Shown one piece after another: positions 7,794-17,440 of a stretch of DNA of 64,000 nucleotides. The number at the start of each line of letters is the position of its first letter. Positions within the stretch are counted from its first letter, which is position 1. A model generated the notes under the pieces. The model saw only the letters and a list, made by a program, of their open reading frames with translations. It did not search any database and had not been told where the DNA came from. The stretch is from the NCBI RefSeq assembly GCF_000685035.1, contig NZ_BAYB01000031.1, positions 53,101 through 117,100 of the forward strand, read 5' to 3'. The DNA is from Paraburkholderia ferrariae NBRC 106233. Its GTDB lineage: Bacteria; Pseudomonadota; Gammaproteobacteria; Burkholderiales; Burkholderiaceae. The position numbers and the translations under genes are program-made.

Positions 7794-9311
7794 TCAGGCG
7801 AGCGACGCCTCGAACACGCGCCGGTAGTTGCCGCCCAGCAGCAGATCGACCTCGGCGGCCGAGAACCCCACGGCCAGCAGCGCGCTGCCGAGTTCCGGCA
7901 ACTGCTCGTAGCTGCGAAAGACGGGCGGCGAGATGAAGCCCAGCATATCGGTGCCGAGGCCCACATGCTCCACGCCCACGATATCGGCCATATGCCGGAA
8001 GCCTTCGGCCATGCCGGCGATGCTGTGGAACGAGCCCGAACTGGGCCACACGCCGATCACGCCGCCGGTCTGCGCAATGGCGCGTGCGTGATCGGGGCTG
8101 ACGAGGCGGCTGCGCTCGCGCGGATGCAGCGAGAGCGCGGTATGCGAAAGCACGAGCGGCTTCGTCGTGACTGCGGCGGCGCGCTTCACGAGATCGTAGG
8201 TGCCGTGCGCGACATCCACCACGATGCCGAGCCGGTTGCAGCGCCGCACCACGTCCGCGCCGAAATCGGTCAGGCCGCCGTGCACGGGTGCTTCGGTCTG
8301 GATATCGCCAAGCTCGTTCACGCGATAGTGCGTGAGTTGCAGATGGCGGAGCTGGTGCAGCGTATAAGCCTCATCGACGCGGTCGATCTGGCCTTCGAGA
8401 AAATCGGCGCCCTCGGCCGCAATGATGGCGCGCGGGGCGCCCGACGACGAAGCGTCCAGCATGGCGGCGCTCGTGATGATTTCCAGCTGCTCGCGTGCCG
8501 CGAGTGCCTTCGCGCGCGCGAATTCCTGCTGGCCGAGATAGTACAGTTCGCCCGGATCGGGCTGCCGCCAGGCTTCGAAACGCTTGCGGTCGGCCGAGAC
8601 GCGCGTGACCACCGTATCGGTCACGATGGCGAGGCACAGCACGTTCATGCCGCCCGCGCGCATGGAGGCGCTAACGGGGGTGAACGGCCGGTTCGCGCCG
8701 ATCTCCGGGTTGCGCGAGACGATGACGTGGCCCGCGTGGCTGTGCATGTCGATCGTCAGCGTATTGGCCGACGGCTGCCACGCAGGTGCGGGTGCGCTTG
8801 CCGGTGCGCTTGCCGGCGCGGGGGCCGATGCAGACGCCGCCGACTCCGACGCCGCGGCATCAGCGGGCTCCGTGTAATGCGCGAAGCGCCCCGGCGCGCA
8901 GGCAGCGAGGCCCAGCGCCGCGCCCGCGGCCAGGAAGGCGCGGCGGCTCATCGGCGCCTGCGTGGCGGCGGCCAGCGCGGCGTCTTCGAGCCGGTAGCGC
9001 CAGCCTGCGGGATCGTCGTGGAGGCGCATCAGGCGGCCGCGCACGCGTACCGGCCCGGCCGTGACAGGCACCGCATGCCGCGTTTCGACCTCCACGCACG
9101 AAAGCGGGTCGCGCGGCACGCAGCCACCGCAGCACGGCTCTTCGGCGGCGAGCAGGAAGTAGTCCGCGTGCGCGGCCTGCGGGTCGAGCGGAATCATCCA
9201 GCCCGTCATTTCCACGGCGGTGGCGTGGGTCGCGGCGGCGCTGTCGTCGCGGATGGCGGGCCAGTCGGTTTGCGGCGGCGTGCGTGATGGATGAGCGGTC
9301 AGGATCGGCAT
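7794..9311 (-). CDS. Membrane dipeptidase (peptidase M19)-like protein with an internal twin-arginine signal
   Basis: 505 residues in two parts. Residues 1-118 form a small domain with the Cys cluster CCGGCVPRDPLSC that resembles no enzyme I know. At about residue 120 an export-type signal begins, MSRRAFLAAGAALGLAACAP, with twin Arg and a lipobox-like LAAC. An Ala/Pro-rich linker follows, then an M19 renal dipeptidase-type TIM barrel: DMHSHAGHV, the bridging glutamate in AAEGADF, VDVAHGT, VLSHTAL and HVGLGTDMLGF. In the first motif the usual H-x-D is H-x-H, so the metal site is divergent. Either the gene is a fusion or the real start is the internal ATG. A dipeptidase or related metal-dependent hydrolase is the best guess. 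Confidence 0.75.
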   Translation of the reverse strand: MPILTAHPSRTPPQTDWPAIRDDSAAATHATAVEMTGWMIPLDPQAAHADYFLLAAEEPCCGGCVPRDPLSCVEVETRHAVPVTAGPVRVRGRLMRLHDDPAGWRYRLEDAALAAATQAPMSRRAFLAAGAALGLAACAPGRFAHYTEPADAAASESAASASAPAPASAPASAPAPAWQPSANTLTIDMHSHAGHVIVSRNPEIGANRPFTPVSASMRAGGMNVLCLAIVTDTVVTRVSADRKRFEAWRQPDPGELYYLGQQEFARAKALAAREQLEIITSAAMLDASSSGAPRAIIAAEGADFLEGQIDRVDEAYTLHQLRHLQLTHYRVNELGDIQTEAPVHGGLTDFGADVVRRCNRLGIVVDVAHGTYDLVKRAAAVTTKPLVLSHTALSLHPRERSRLVSPDHARAIAQTGGVIGVWPSSGSFHSIAGMAEGFRHMADIVGVEHVGLGTDMLGFISPPVFRSYEQLPELGSALLAVGFSAAEVDLLLGGNYRRVFEASLA

Positions 9312-9612
9312 GGTCTGCGTCGGCTACTGGGTGCGGTAAAGATCGTCGATTAAGGCGCGTGGGAGCGTCAACGGATACTTCAACGCGCGACGGCCAGAAA
9401 TCCGTCGCTGACCGGTGCCGACGACGGGATTGCCTTTCAGTTTGTCAGGTGTCCTTCGGGCTATTGCCGGGTGGCGCGGCCCGGTGATCTGGCCTACATT
9501 TCCCGTTGCAAGCGCCGCTCGGGCTTCTCGCGCCGCGGCGTGCACCTTCGGGCGCAAGCGCGCACGGACGCGTCCCGACACTGAGCGGTGGTGCGACCTC
9601 GCGGAGGAGACC
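9312..9612. other. Divergent intergenic region
   Basis: About 300 bp between the divergently transcribed dipeptidase-like gene and the APC transporter. It must hold promoters for both, but I see no convincing -35/-10 pair, RNA gene or repeat. A reading frame from 9415 continues into the transporter without a stop, but lacks a ribosome binding site and reads as non-coding. Confidence 0.5.
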
Positions 9613-11586
9613 ATGTCCACCCTGAACAAAATGTGGCGGTTGATTGCCGGTGCGCCGCTCGATCCCCTCGACCCGCGCACGCGCCATGTCATCGCCGTCA
9701 CGCCCTTGCTGGCCTGGGTCGGACTGGGTGCCGACGGGCTCTCTTCGTCGTGCTACGGTCCGGAAGAAGCGTTCCTCGCGCTCGGGCAGCATACGCCGCT
9801 CGCGCTCTTTCTCGCGCTGGCAACCGCGCTCACCGTCTTCATCATCGCGCTCGGCTACAACCAGGTGATCGAGCTGTTCCCCACGGGCGGCGGCGGCTAC
9901 CGCGTGGCGACCGCGCTGCTCGGGCCCAAGCCGGGGCTCGTCTCGGGCGCCGCGCTGCTGGTCGATTACGTGCTGACCGTGGCGACCTCGCTGGCGAGCG
10001 GCGTCGATGCGTTCTTCAGCCTCCTGCCGGTCGGCGCGCAGTCCGTCAAGCTCGCCACCGAGCTGATCCTCATCGTGCTGATGACGGGCCTCAACTTTCG
10101 CGGCATGCGCGAATCGATCATGGTGCTGCTGCCGATCTTCATCGGCTTCGTCGTGCTGCACGCGGCGCTCATCGTCTATGGCGTGGCGGTGCACGGCAAC
10201 CATCTCGTGAACATCGTGCCGGACGCCGTGGGCGAAGCGCACGGCATGGCGCATGCGTTCGGTCCCGTGGTGGTGGCGGCGCTCCTCATGCGCGCGTTCT
10301 CGCTGGGCGGCGGGACCTATACGGGCCTCGAAGCCGTATCGAACAACGTGAACATGCTGGCCGAACCGCGCGTGCCCGGCGGCAAGCTCACGATGACCTA
10401 TATGGCCTCGTCGCTCGCCTTCACCGCGGGCGGCATCATCCTGCTCTACATGCTGTGGCATGCGAAGCCGGTGGAGGGCGAGACGCTCAATGCCGTGGTG
10501 TTCGGCAGCGTGATCGATCACCTCGGGCTCGGCTCGGCCTTTGCACGCCACGCGCTGCTCGCGATCGTGCTCGCACTCGAGGCGGGGCTCCTGCTGGTGG
10601 GCGCGCAAACCGGCTTTCTCGACGGTCCCGCGGTGCTCTCCAACATGGCCGTCGATTCGTGGGTGCCGCGTCATTTCCGCGATCTCTCCGCGCGCCTCGT
10701 GCGCCAGAACGGCATTGTGGTGATGGGCGTGGCGAGCCTCGTGATCCTTCTGTGGACGCGCGGCGACGTGTCGGTGCTCGTGGTGCTGTACAGCATCAAC
10801 GTGTTCCTCACCTTCAGCCTTTCGCTGCTCGGCATGTCCGCGTACTGGTGGCAGCACCGCAAGGAAGGCGCGCACTGGTTCAAGCATTTCGTGCTTTCGG
10901 CGCTGGGTCTTGCGGTGACGAGCACGGTGCTCGTCATCACGCTTGTCGAGAAGTTCACCGAAGGTGGCTGGCTCACGGTGCTCGTCACGAGCGCGGTGAT
11001 CGCGCTGTGCCTCTACATCAAGCATCATTACTCGGATACGCGCGCGCAACTCGCACGCGAAGACGCGCTCTTTGCAGGCAATCCGCCCGAGGTCGATCCG
11101 GCCGTCGCGGCGATCAAGCCCGACCCCGCGCAGCCCACGGCGATCCTGCTGGTGGGCAAGCATCGCGGCGCGAGCATGCATGCGCTCCTGTGGGTGAACC
11201 GGCTCTTTCCCGACCACTTCAAGAACGTGATCTTCATTGCCGTGGGCGAAGTCGATGCGCAGAGCTACGAAGGCGCGGAGCATCTGGAGCGGCTCAGGCA
11301 GACCATGATGAAATCGCTCGAGTTCTACATGGCGCATTGCCGCCGCCACGGCATGGCCGCCGACTACCGCATTGCGTTCGGCACGCATCCCGTGATGGAA
11401 TTCATGACGCTTGCCGAAAAGACCATGGACGAGTTTCCGAACAGCGTGTGCTTCGCGAGCAAGCTGATTTTCCGGCGCGTGAACTTCCTCACCGCGTGGC
11501 TACACAATCAAACACCCGTGGAAATCCAGACACGGCTGCATTTGCAGGGCAAACAGATGGTGTTGCTGCCGATGAACGTGAGCTGA
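9613..11586 (+). CDS. APC-superfamily amino acid/cation permease (KimA-like)
   Basis: 657 residues with about 12 TM helices in residues 30-500 and a soluble C-terminal domain of about 150 residues. Conserved features are ADGLSSSCYGPEEAFLALG in TM1, FPTGGGGYRVATALLG, LVDYVLTVATSLASG, and SLGGGTYTGLEAVSNNVNML. The last is the unwound-helix motif seen in KimA-type potassium and other APC permeases. The C-terminal part (AILLVGKHRGASMHALLWVN) resembles a USP-like cytosolic regulatory domain. The ATG has GGAGGAGA at 9603-9610. The substrate is not determinable from the sequence; cation or amino acid uptake is family inference. Confidence 0.82.
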   Translation: MSTLNKMWRLIAGAPLDPLDPRTRHVIAVTPLLAWVGLGADGLSSSCYGPEEAFLALGQHTPLALFLALATALTVFIIALGYNQVIELFPTGGGGYRVATALLGPKPGLVSGAALLVDYVLTVATSLASGVDAFFSLLPVGAQSVKLATELILIVLMTGLNFRGMRESIMVLLPIFIGFVVLHAALIVYGVAVHGNHLVNIVPDAVGEAHGMAHAFGPVVVAALLMRAFSLGGGTYTGLEAVSNNVNMLAEPRVPGGKLTMTYMASSLAFTAGGIILLYMLWHAKPVEGETLNAVVFGSVIDHLGLGSAFARHALLAIVLALEAGLLLVGAQTGFLDGPAVLSNMAVDSWVPRHFRDLSARLVRQNGIVVMGVASLVILLWTRGDVSVLVVLYSINVFLTFSLSLLGMSAYWWQHRKEGAHWFKHFVLSALGLAVTSTVLVITLVEKFTEGGWLTVLVTSAVIALCLYIKHHYSDTRAQLAREDALFAGNPPEVDPAVAAIKPDPAQPTAILLVGKHRGASMHALLWVNRLFPDHFKNVIFIAVGEVDAQSYEGAEHLERLRQTMMKSLEFYMAHCRRHGMAADYRIAFGTHPVMEFMTLAEKTMDEFPNSVCFASKLIFRRVNFLTAWLHNQTPVEIQTRLHLQGKQMVLLPMNVS

Positions 11587-11795
11587 AGCCTTGATCTGAG
11601 GCGGCCGCCCCCCATGATTTCCGCGCGGCGCCTCGCTGGCATTCCCGTCGTATCGCGGTTATAAGCGTTGCCGTAAGAAGCGCATGCGAAATCGGCTATT
11701 GGGTTTTACCCGGTAGGGATGGCACAATGCGCGCCGCTCCGGGCGATACGACACCATCGCCTTCGTGAGTCGCGCACGCACCTGGAGGTCCCCTC

Positions 11796-14684
11796 ATGAA
11801 GAACCACGGCCTGTCGCGGCGGGGTTTTCTCAAAGCCAGCATGCTGGCGGGCGTGGCGGTATATGTGGCGCCGATCGGCAGCCGCGCATTCGCTGCTCTC
11901 TTCGAAGAAAAACTCCTCACGCCAGTCAAATGGGATACCGCCACGGGCGCTCCCAAATTCCGTATCGACGGCATTGCCAAGGTCACGGGCTCAAAAATCT
12001 TCGCGCGCGACATCCGCGCGAGCGATATGCCCCACTGGCCGCAACAGCAGGCCCACGCGCTGATCCTGCGCGCCACCCGGGCCGACCGCCTCTACGAAGG
12101 CTTCGACCTCGCCGTGCTGGGCGACGACCTGAAGCCCGACCGCATCGTCACGGCCGACGACCTCGCCCGCGACGGTCTCGCGTTTCCGTCGTTCTACGGC
12201 GACGACATGCTGCTGCCCGCCGGCAAGACGCCCGCGTATCTGGGCCATGCCGTGGCGATTCTCATCTATCACGACTTCGCCCGCTTTCGCTTTGCAAAGA
12301 GCGCGCTCAAGTTCCGCGACGACGTGATCCGTTACGGCGCCGTGACGGGGCCGCTCGAACGCGATCCGTGGGGCACGTTCCGCTTCGTGCGCGTGGGCGG
12401 CAAGACGCCGTACGACGACGACGTCTATTCGAGCCTCAAGGACGCGCCCATCTTCCCGAGCATGATGCGCAAGCACGAGCCGGTGTGGCCCGACGGCAAC
12501 GAGCACGGCAAGCTGGACGAGCAGGGCATGTACTACGCCGGCCAGATTGCCGACGAACTCGATCATGCCGGCGCGGACTGGCTGGTATTCGACCGCGAAT
12601 ACAACACCCAGTCCATCGACACGTCCGCGCTCGAACCGGACAACGCGAATGGCTGGTACGACGCCGCCACGCAGTCGCTGCACATGGTGGTGCCCACGCA
12701 ATCGCCGCTGGAAGTGGCGGATGCGGCCGCGGGCATGGTCGCGAAGTGCCGCTTCCCGGTGAAGCAGATCTTCCTGCACCCGTGCTACACGGTGGGCTAC
12801 GGTTCGAAAGACCACTACAACGTGCCGTTCTACGGTCTCGTGGCCACGCTCTACGGCGACGGCCGGCCGGTGCGCTTCGCGAACGACCGCTACGAGCAGT
12901 TCCAGACCGCACTCAAGCGTCATGCGTTCAAGATGCACTACCGCATCGCCGTGGATCGCAAGACAGGACTCCTGCAATCGTTCAAGGGCGACTTCGAGGC
13001 CAACGGCGGCGGCCGCTGCAACTTCTCGCCTTCGGTGGCGATGGTGGGCGCCACGGCTGCACAGTCGATCTACTATTTCCCGAAGAACGACTTCGCCACG
13101 GTAGCGATTGCCTCGCGCGCGATCGACGCGGGCTCGGCGCGCGGCTACGGCACCTTGCAGAGCATGGCCGCGACCGAGATGGCCGTCGATGAAATTGCGG
13201 CGCAACTGGGCGTCGATCCGATCGACTTCCGCCTGAAGAACGCGCTGCGCTCGGGCATGAAGAACACCCAGGGGGCGATTCCGGCCGGGGCGATCCGCGT
13301 GGACGACGTGCTCGAACGCGCGAAGGTGCATCCGTTGTGGACGCAACGGACGCAGCGCAAGGCCGAATACGAAGCCGCCAATCCGGGCAAGCGCTACGGC
13401 GTGGGCTTTGCGTGCGTGCAGAAGGATTTCGGCACGGGCGCCGAGGGCTCGCTCGCCAAGGTGGAGTTCGACGAGAACGGCACGATCACGCTGCATCACA
13501 CGGGCGCCGAGATCGGCACGGGCATGTCCACCTCGCAGGCCGTGGCCGTGGCGAAGTGGCTGGGCAAGCCGGCCGCGGAGATCCGCGTGGCCGTGACCGA
13601 CTGGCCGGATCTGCCCGTGGTGACGAGCGGCGATCCGTACATCATGAGCCAGGCCGACCAGGACCACCTGAGCGCGAATCCGCGCTGGACGCCCAACATC
13701 GCTTCGCCCTCCAGCGCGACGAACTCGGCCTACTACTTCACGCACAGTACGCGCGAGGCCGCGCGTGCCGTATTCCGCTACGGCCTGTGGCCCGCCGCGC
13801 TTTCGATCTGGGGGCAGGGCATCGGCGGCGGCCAGGCCGCGCCGTACGTCGTGCGCATCGAAGACGCGCGCTGGGTGGACGGCAAGCTCACCGCGACCGG
13901 CCTCGAGCCGCTGCCGCTCGAACAGCTCGCCAGGCAGGCCCACGCGATGGGGCTGCCCACCGGTGCGGTCGTGCACGTGTTCAACCGCTGGCAATGGGCC
14001 GAAGCGGAGTTCGACGTGGGCGGCGGCACGGTGGAGCGGTTGCCGATCGATGGCCTGTCGCTGCGTTATGGCGGCGGCCAGGCGGCCGATGCGGGCACGC
14101 CGGCGTCCGGCGCGAAGCCGGACACGGCCGCGCCCGTGGCGCTGGCGCCTGCCACGCTGCCGCCCACGGCCAACGGCTACCGCGTGCTGGACCGCAAGCG
14201 CGTGTTCATCCCGCCGGTGAGCCGCAACAACGCTGCCGTGACCTACTACAGCGCGGTGGGTACGCTCGTCGAGCTCGCCGTTCACGAAGCGACCGGCAAG
14301 GTGGAAGTGCTCACGCATCACTCGATCATGGAGTGCGGCAACCAGATTTCGCCGCAACTGGTCTCGGGCCAGTTGCAGGGCGGCGTTGCCATGGGCATCG
14401 GCCACGCACTGCACGAATATCTGCCGCTGTACGAAGACGGACCCGGCAACGGCACCTGGAACTTCAACCGCTATCAGTTGCCGCGCGCCTCGGACGTGGC
14501 CGTGTGGACGCAGACCGGCGAAGTGCTGCCACCGCTCTCCGAAACCGATCCGCCCAAAGGCATTGCCGAAGTGGTGATGATTCCCGTGGTGGGCGCGGTG
14601 GTGAACGGCGTGGCGCACGCCATCGGCCATCGCTTCACCGACCTGCCGGTGACCCCGCAAAAAATCCTGGAGGTGCTCGCATGA
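11796..14684 (+). CDS. Xanthine dehydrogenase-family molybdopterin-binding subunit, Tat-exported
   Basis: 962 residues. The N-terminus LSRRGFLKASMLAGVAVYV is a twin-arginine signal, so the folded Mo enzyme is exported. The body is the large subunit of the aldehyde oxidase / isoquinoline 1-oxidoreductase beta type. It includes GSARGYGTLQSMAATEMAVD (Mo-pterin region), HHTGAEIGTGMSTSQAVAVA, SIMECGNQISPQLVSGQLQG, and the terminal KGIAEVVMIPVVGAVVNG, where the Glu occupies the place of the catalytic GxGE glutamate. ATGA overlap with the 2Fe-2S subunit gene and then with a cytochrome gene gives a membrane or periplasmic aldehyde/heterocycle dehydrogenase that passes electrons to cytochrome c. Neither a FAD subunit nor an XdhC-type maturation gene is adjacent. 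The substrate is unknown. Confidence 0.87.
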   Translation: MKNHGLSRRGFLKASMLAGVAVYVAPIGSRAFAALFEEKLLTPVKWDTATGAPKFRIDGIAKVTGSKIFARDIRASDMPHWPQQQAHALILRATRADRLYEGFDLAVLGDDLKPDRIVTADDLARDGLAFPSFYGDDMLLPAGKTPAYLGHAVAILIYHDFARFRFAKSALKFRDDVIRYGAVTGPLERDPWGTFRFVRVGGKTPYDDDVYSSLKDAPIFPSMMRKHEPVWPDGNEHGKLDEQGMYYAGQIADELDHAGADWLVFDREYNTQSIDTSALEPDNANGWYDAATQSLHMVVPTQSPLEVADAAAGMVAKCRFPVKQIFLHPCYTVGYGSKDHYNVPFYGLVATLYGDGRPVRFANDRYEQFQTALKRHAFKMHYRIAVDRKTGLLQSFKGDFEANGGGRCNFSPSVAMVGATAAQSIYYFPKNDFATVAIASRAIDAGSARGYGTLQSMAATEMAVDEIAAQLGVDPIDFRLKNALRSGMKNTQGAIPAGAIRVDDVLERAKVHPLWTQRTQRKAEYEAANPGKRYGVGFACVQKDFGTGAEGSLAKVEFDENGTITLHHTGAEIGTGMSTSQAVAVAKWLGKPAAEIRVAVTDWPDLPVVTSGDPYIMSQADQDHLSANPRWTPNIASPSSATNSAYYFTHSTREAARAVFRYGLWPAALSIWGQGIGGGQAAPYVVRIEDARWVDGKLTATGLEPLPLEQLARQAHAMGLPTGAVVHVFNRWQWAEAEFDVGGGTVERLPIDGLSLRYGGGQAADAGTPASGAKPDTAAPVALAPATLPPTANGYRVLDRKRVFIPPVSRNNAAVTYYSAVGTLVELAVHEATGKVEVLTHHSIMECGNQISPQLVSGQLQGGVAMGIGHALHEYLPLYEDGPGNGTWNFNRYQLPRASDVAVWTQTGEVLPPLSETDPPKGIAEVVMIPVVGAVVNGVAHAIGHRFTDLPVTPQKILEVLA

Positions 14685-15358
14685 CGCTCGCCCAATCCGC
14701 TGCTTCCGCGGCCAGCGCCGGCGCTGCCCCGACCCCGGCCTCGCCTGCCGCTGCGGCCTCTTCTGCCACGGCGCAGCTGGCCGCAGCGCCCGTTGAACGC
14801 CCGCTCGTGCAATATCGGCCGAAGGCGCTTGCGCTCACCGTCAACGGCAAGGCCGTCGGTCCCATGCAGGTGCCCGAGGGCATCATGATGATCGAGTTCC
14901 TGCACGAGTATGTGGGCTTGACGGGCTCGCGCCTCGGTTGCGGGCAGGGCATCTGCCACGCGTGCGTGGTCATTCTCGACAAGCCCGATGGCACGAGCGA
15001 AGAGATGCGCTCCTGCATCACGGGCGCGCACTTCTTCAATGGCCGTTCGATCCGCACGATCGAAGGTCACGCGAAGCGCAACGAAGCGGGCGAAGTGGTC
15101 GAACTCTCGCCTGTCCAGCAGAAGTTCCTCGACCATTTCAGCTTCCAGTGCGGCTACTGCACGCCGGGCTTCGTGAATGCCGCCACGGTGCTGATCGAGC
15201 GGCTCAAGCGCCAGCCCGTTGCGAAGGCCGATGTGGAAAGCACGATCATGGATGCACTCGACAGCCACATCTGCCGCTGCACGGGCTATGTGCGCTACTA
15301 CGAGGCGGTGAAGGACGTGGTGATGAGCACGCCCGGTCTCGTGAAGGACGCGGCATGA
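14681..15358 (+). CDS. (2Fe-2S)-binding subunit of the molybdenum hydroxylase
   Basis: 225 residues. After an Ala/Pro-rich leader of about 45 residues comes a plant-type 2Fe-2S ferredoxin domain with LGCGQGICHACVVIL and MRSCITG. A C-terminal [2Fe-2S]-2 domain follows with FQCGYCTPGFV and HICRCTGYVRYY. These are the two clusters of xanthine oxidase-type small subunits, carrying electrons from Mo to the downstream cytochrome. ATG at 14681 overlaps the stop of the Mo subunit (ATGA), and its own stop overlaps the cytochrome start in the same way. The low-complexity N-terminal leader is longer than usual, with no typical signal; it probably hitchhikes through Tat with the large subunit. Confidence 0.92.
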   Translation: MTLAQSAASAASAGAAPTPASPAAAASSATAQLAAAPVERPLVQYRPKALALTVNGKAVGPMQVPEGIMMIEFLHEYVGLTGSRLGCGQGICHACVVILDKPDGTSEEMRSCITGAHFFNGRSIRTIEGHAKRNEAGEVVELSPVQQKFLDHFSFQCGYCTPGFVNAATVLIERLKRQPVAKADVESTIMDALDSHICRCTGYVRYYEAVKDVVMSTPGLVKDAA

Positions 15359-16602
15359 ACTACGTCCTCGCCAAACGCTTGGCTCAGGGCGTGCTGCTCG
15401 CCGCTTGCGCGCTGACACTGGCCGCCTGCGGGCGCGACGAATCGGCGTCGGACGCATCGGCAGCGTTCACGCCGACGCCGGAGCAGGTCGCGCACGGCCG
15501 CTACCTCGCCAGGGCCGCCGATTGCGCCGCGTGCCACACGGCAAAGGACGGTGCGCCGTTCGCGGGCGGCGTGAAGCTCGACTCGCCGTATGGCACGTTC
15601 TACGGCTCGAACATCACGCCGGACAAGGACCACGGCATCGGCAACTGGAGCGCGGAGGACTTCTACAAGGCGCTGCACGACGGCAACGCGCGCGGCAAGC
15701 ACCTGTACCCCTCGATGCCGTACACGTCGTACCGGCAGCTTACGCGTGCGGATACCGATGCGATCTACGCCTACCTGATGACCGTGCAGCCGGTTGCGGT
15801 GGCGAACCATCCTCACGACCTCAAGTTTCCGTACAACCTGCGCTTCGGCATGGCGTTGTGGGACATGGTGTTCCTGAAGGACGCGCTGCCCGATGCATCG
15901 ACAGGGAAGTCCGCCGACTGGCAGCGCGGGCGCTACCTCGCCAATGCGCTCGGCCACTGCGCCGAATGCCACACGCCGCGTAACGTGTTCGGTCAACTCG
16001 AAGATGCGAAGCCGCTTTCGGGCGCCGCGCTCGGGCGTACCGTCGCGCCGGACATCACGCCTGCGGGCCTTGCTTCGCGCGGCTGGACGGGCGGCGATCT
16101 GCAGACGTTCTTTAGCGTGGGGATTGCGCCGCAGGGTTCCGCGTTCGGCGAGATGTATCCGGTGGTGCATCTGAGCACGCAGTACCTCACGAAGGACGAC
16201 GTGCGCGCGCTATCCGTGTATCTGCTGGGCGACACGCCGCCGACGCCTCAGCCGGTGACGCCGGTTGCCGCCGATGCGGCGATGCTCGCGGCCGGGCGCT
16301 CGGTGTACCTCGCCGTTTGCGCGGGCTGCCATGGGCTCTCGGGTGAGGGCAAACCGCATGTTGCCGTGGCGATGAACGGCAATTCCACGCTGCGGCAGGC
16401 CGATCCGCATAACCTGCTGGTGGCGATGCTGGACGGTATCGATACGCAGAAGTTCGCGGGCCTGGAGGACATGCAGGCGATGCCGGCGTTCTCGTCCACG
16501 CTCAGCGACGATGAGCTCGCGCAGCTTGCGAATTACCTGCGCGCGACGTGGGGTGGGCAAGCGGCGAATGTGACTGCGCAGGATGTGAAGGCGTTGCGCT
16601 GA
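15355..16602 (+). CDS. Triheme cytochrome c lipoprotein, electron acceptor of the Mo hydroxylase
   Basis: 415 residues. A lipoprotein signal ends in LTLAACGRDES, then three class I cytochrome c domains with CAACH, CAECH and CAGCH. This is the alcohol/aldehyde dehydrogenase cytochrome subunit architecture (AdhB/AldC type), anchoring the enzyme to the membrane and feeding quinol oxidase or cytochrome oxidase. ATG at 15355 overlaps the 2Fe-2S gene stop (ATGA). It is the last gene of the operon; an intrinsic terminator follows within 40 bp. Confidence 0.9.
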   Translation: MNYVLAKRLAQGVLLAACALTLAACGRDESASDASAAFTPTPEQVAHGRYLARAADCAACHTAKDGAPFAGGVKLDSPYGTFYGSNITPDKDHGIGNWSAEDFYKALHDGNARGKHLYPSMPYTSYRQLTRADTDAIYAYLMTVQPVAVANHPHDLKFPYNLRFGMALWDMVFLKDALPDASTGKSADWQRGRYLANALGHCAECHTPRNVFGQLEDAKPLSGAALGRTVAPDITPAGLASRGWTGGDLQTFFSVGIAPQGSAFGEMYPVVHLSTQYLTKDDVRALSVYLLGDTPPTPQPVTPVAADAAMLAAGRSVYLAVCAGCHGLSGEGKPHVAVAMNGNSTLRQADPHNLLVAMLDGIDTQKFAGLEDMQAMPAFSSTLSDDELAQLANYLRATWGGQAANVTAQDVKALR

Positions 16603-16640
16603 GCAGGCGAGCGCAGGAGAGACTCGCAGCAGTAACGGGA

Positions 16641-16673
16641 CGGCTCCGGACCTTGGGTTCGGAGCCGTTTTTT
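16641..16673 (+). terminator. Rho-independent terminator of the Mo hydroxylase operon
   Basis: Perfect 8-bp stem CGGCTCCG (16641-16648) / CGGAGCCG (16660-16667) with an 11-nt loop, followed directly by six T at 16668-16673, 38 bp after the cytochrome stop codon. Confidence 0.9.
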
Positions 16674-16889
16674 GTTGCGTGTGCAGAGTGGGGCGCACGA
16701 ACGCGCATTGACGGGCTCGGCTATATATTTCGTTATCCGAATCGTGAAACGGGTATGCGATTGCCTCGGGCGCCGTGCCTGGCATAAAAAAGGTAACCCT
16801 TCCCCAAACCCGAATATTGGCGCCGCCTGAAACGCTGCGATACTTACAGCTTCCCATCACTTCAAACAAGACAACGAGGAGAGCAGGAC

Positions 16890-17255
16890 ATGGCAGGCAT
16901 TTCGGATATCGTCGATATCGGCACGAATCAGGGCGAGCGCTTCGAATACCGCGTCGCGCCCGAAAAGCTGATTGCCGGCGACCCGCTCCAGACGCTCACG
17001 CAGTGTTACACGAGCCCGTGCGGGCAGTTCAGCAGCGGCATTTGGGCCAGCACGCCGGGGCACTGGCGCGTGAACTATACCGAAATGGAATACTGCGAGA
17101 TTCTCGAGGGCGTCTCCGTGATCCGCGACGAAGCGGGCGCCGCGAGGGAACTGCGCACGGGCGACCGCTTCGTGATTCCGTCGGGTTTCAAGGGCACCTG
17201 GGAAGTCGTGGAGTCCTGCCGCAAGATCTATGTCGCTTACGAGAAGGCGGCTTGA
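16890..17255 (+). CDS. Small cupin-domain protein (DUF861/EutQ-like)
   Basis: 121 residues, a single cupin barrel of the DUF861 type: HWRVNYTEMEYCEILEGVSV, then ELRTGDRFVIPSGFKGTWEV. These fit the two cupin motifs, but the typical His metal ligands are replaced (EYCEILEG), so metal binding is doubtful. ATG at 16890 has GAGGAGAG at 16876-16883. It is monocistronic between the terminator at 16641-16673 and the NfeD gene. Such proteins are common as stand-alone genes next to amino acid or polyamine genes; no role can be read from this context. Confidence 0.8.
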   Translation: MAGISDIVDIGTNQGERFEYRVAPEKLIAGDPLQTLTQCYTSPCGQFSSGIWASTPGHWRVNYTEMEYCEILEGVSVIRDEAGAARELRTGDRFVIPSGFKGTWEVVESCRKIYVAYEKAA

Positions 17256-17440
17256 CGAACGTGGCCTGAAGCAGGGGCCGACCGCGGCGCCCAATCCCGC
17301 CAGATCAGCGGAATCCGTGTACAGCGCCGCGCCATGCTGCGGTGCAGCGCCGGATGGGCGCCGGTTCGCGCTTTGCACGGAAAGCGCCTAATCTTTGAAT
17401 ATCGGGGCTGTGCCCTTTTGCGCGCTGTCTGGACGTTTCG

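Noticed and set aside
11991..14660. 889-codon minus-strand frame opposite the molybdenum subunit gene
   Set aside because: Composed of His/Arg/Gly-rich shadow sequence; the plus-strand gene has strong domain matches.
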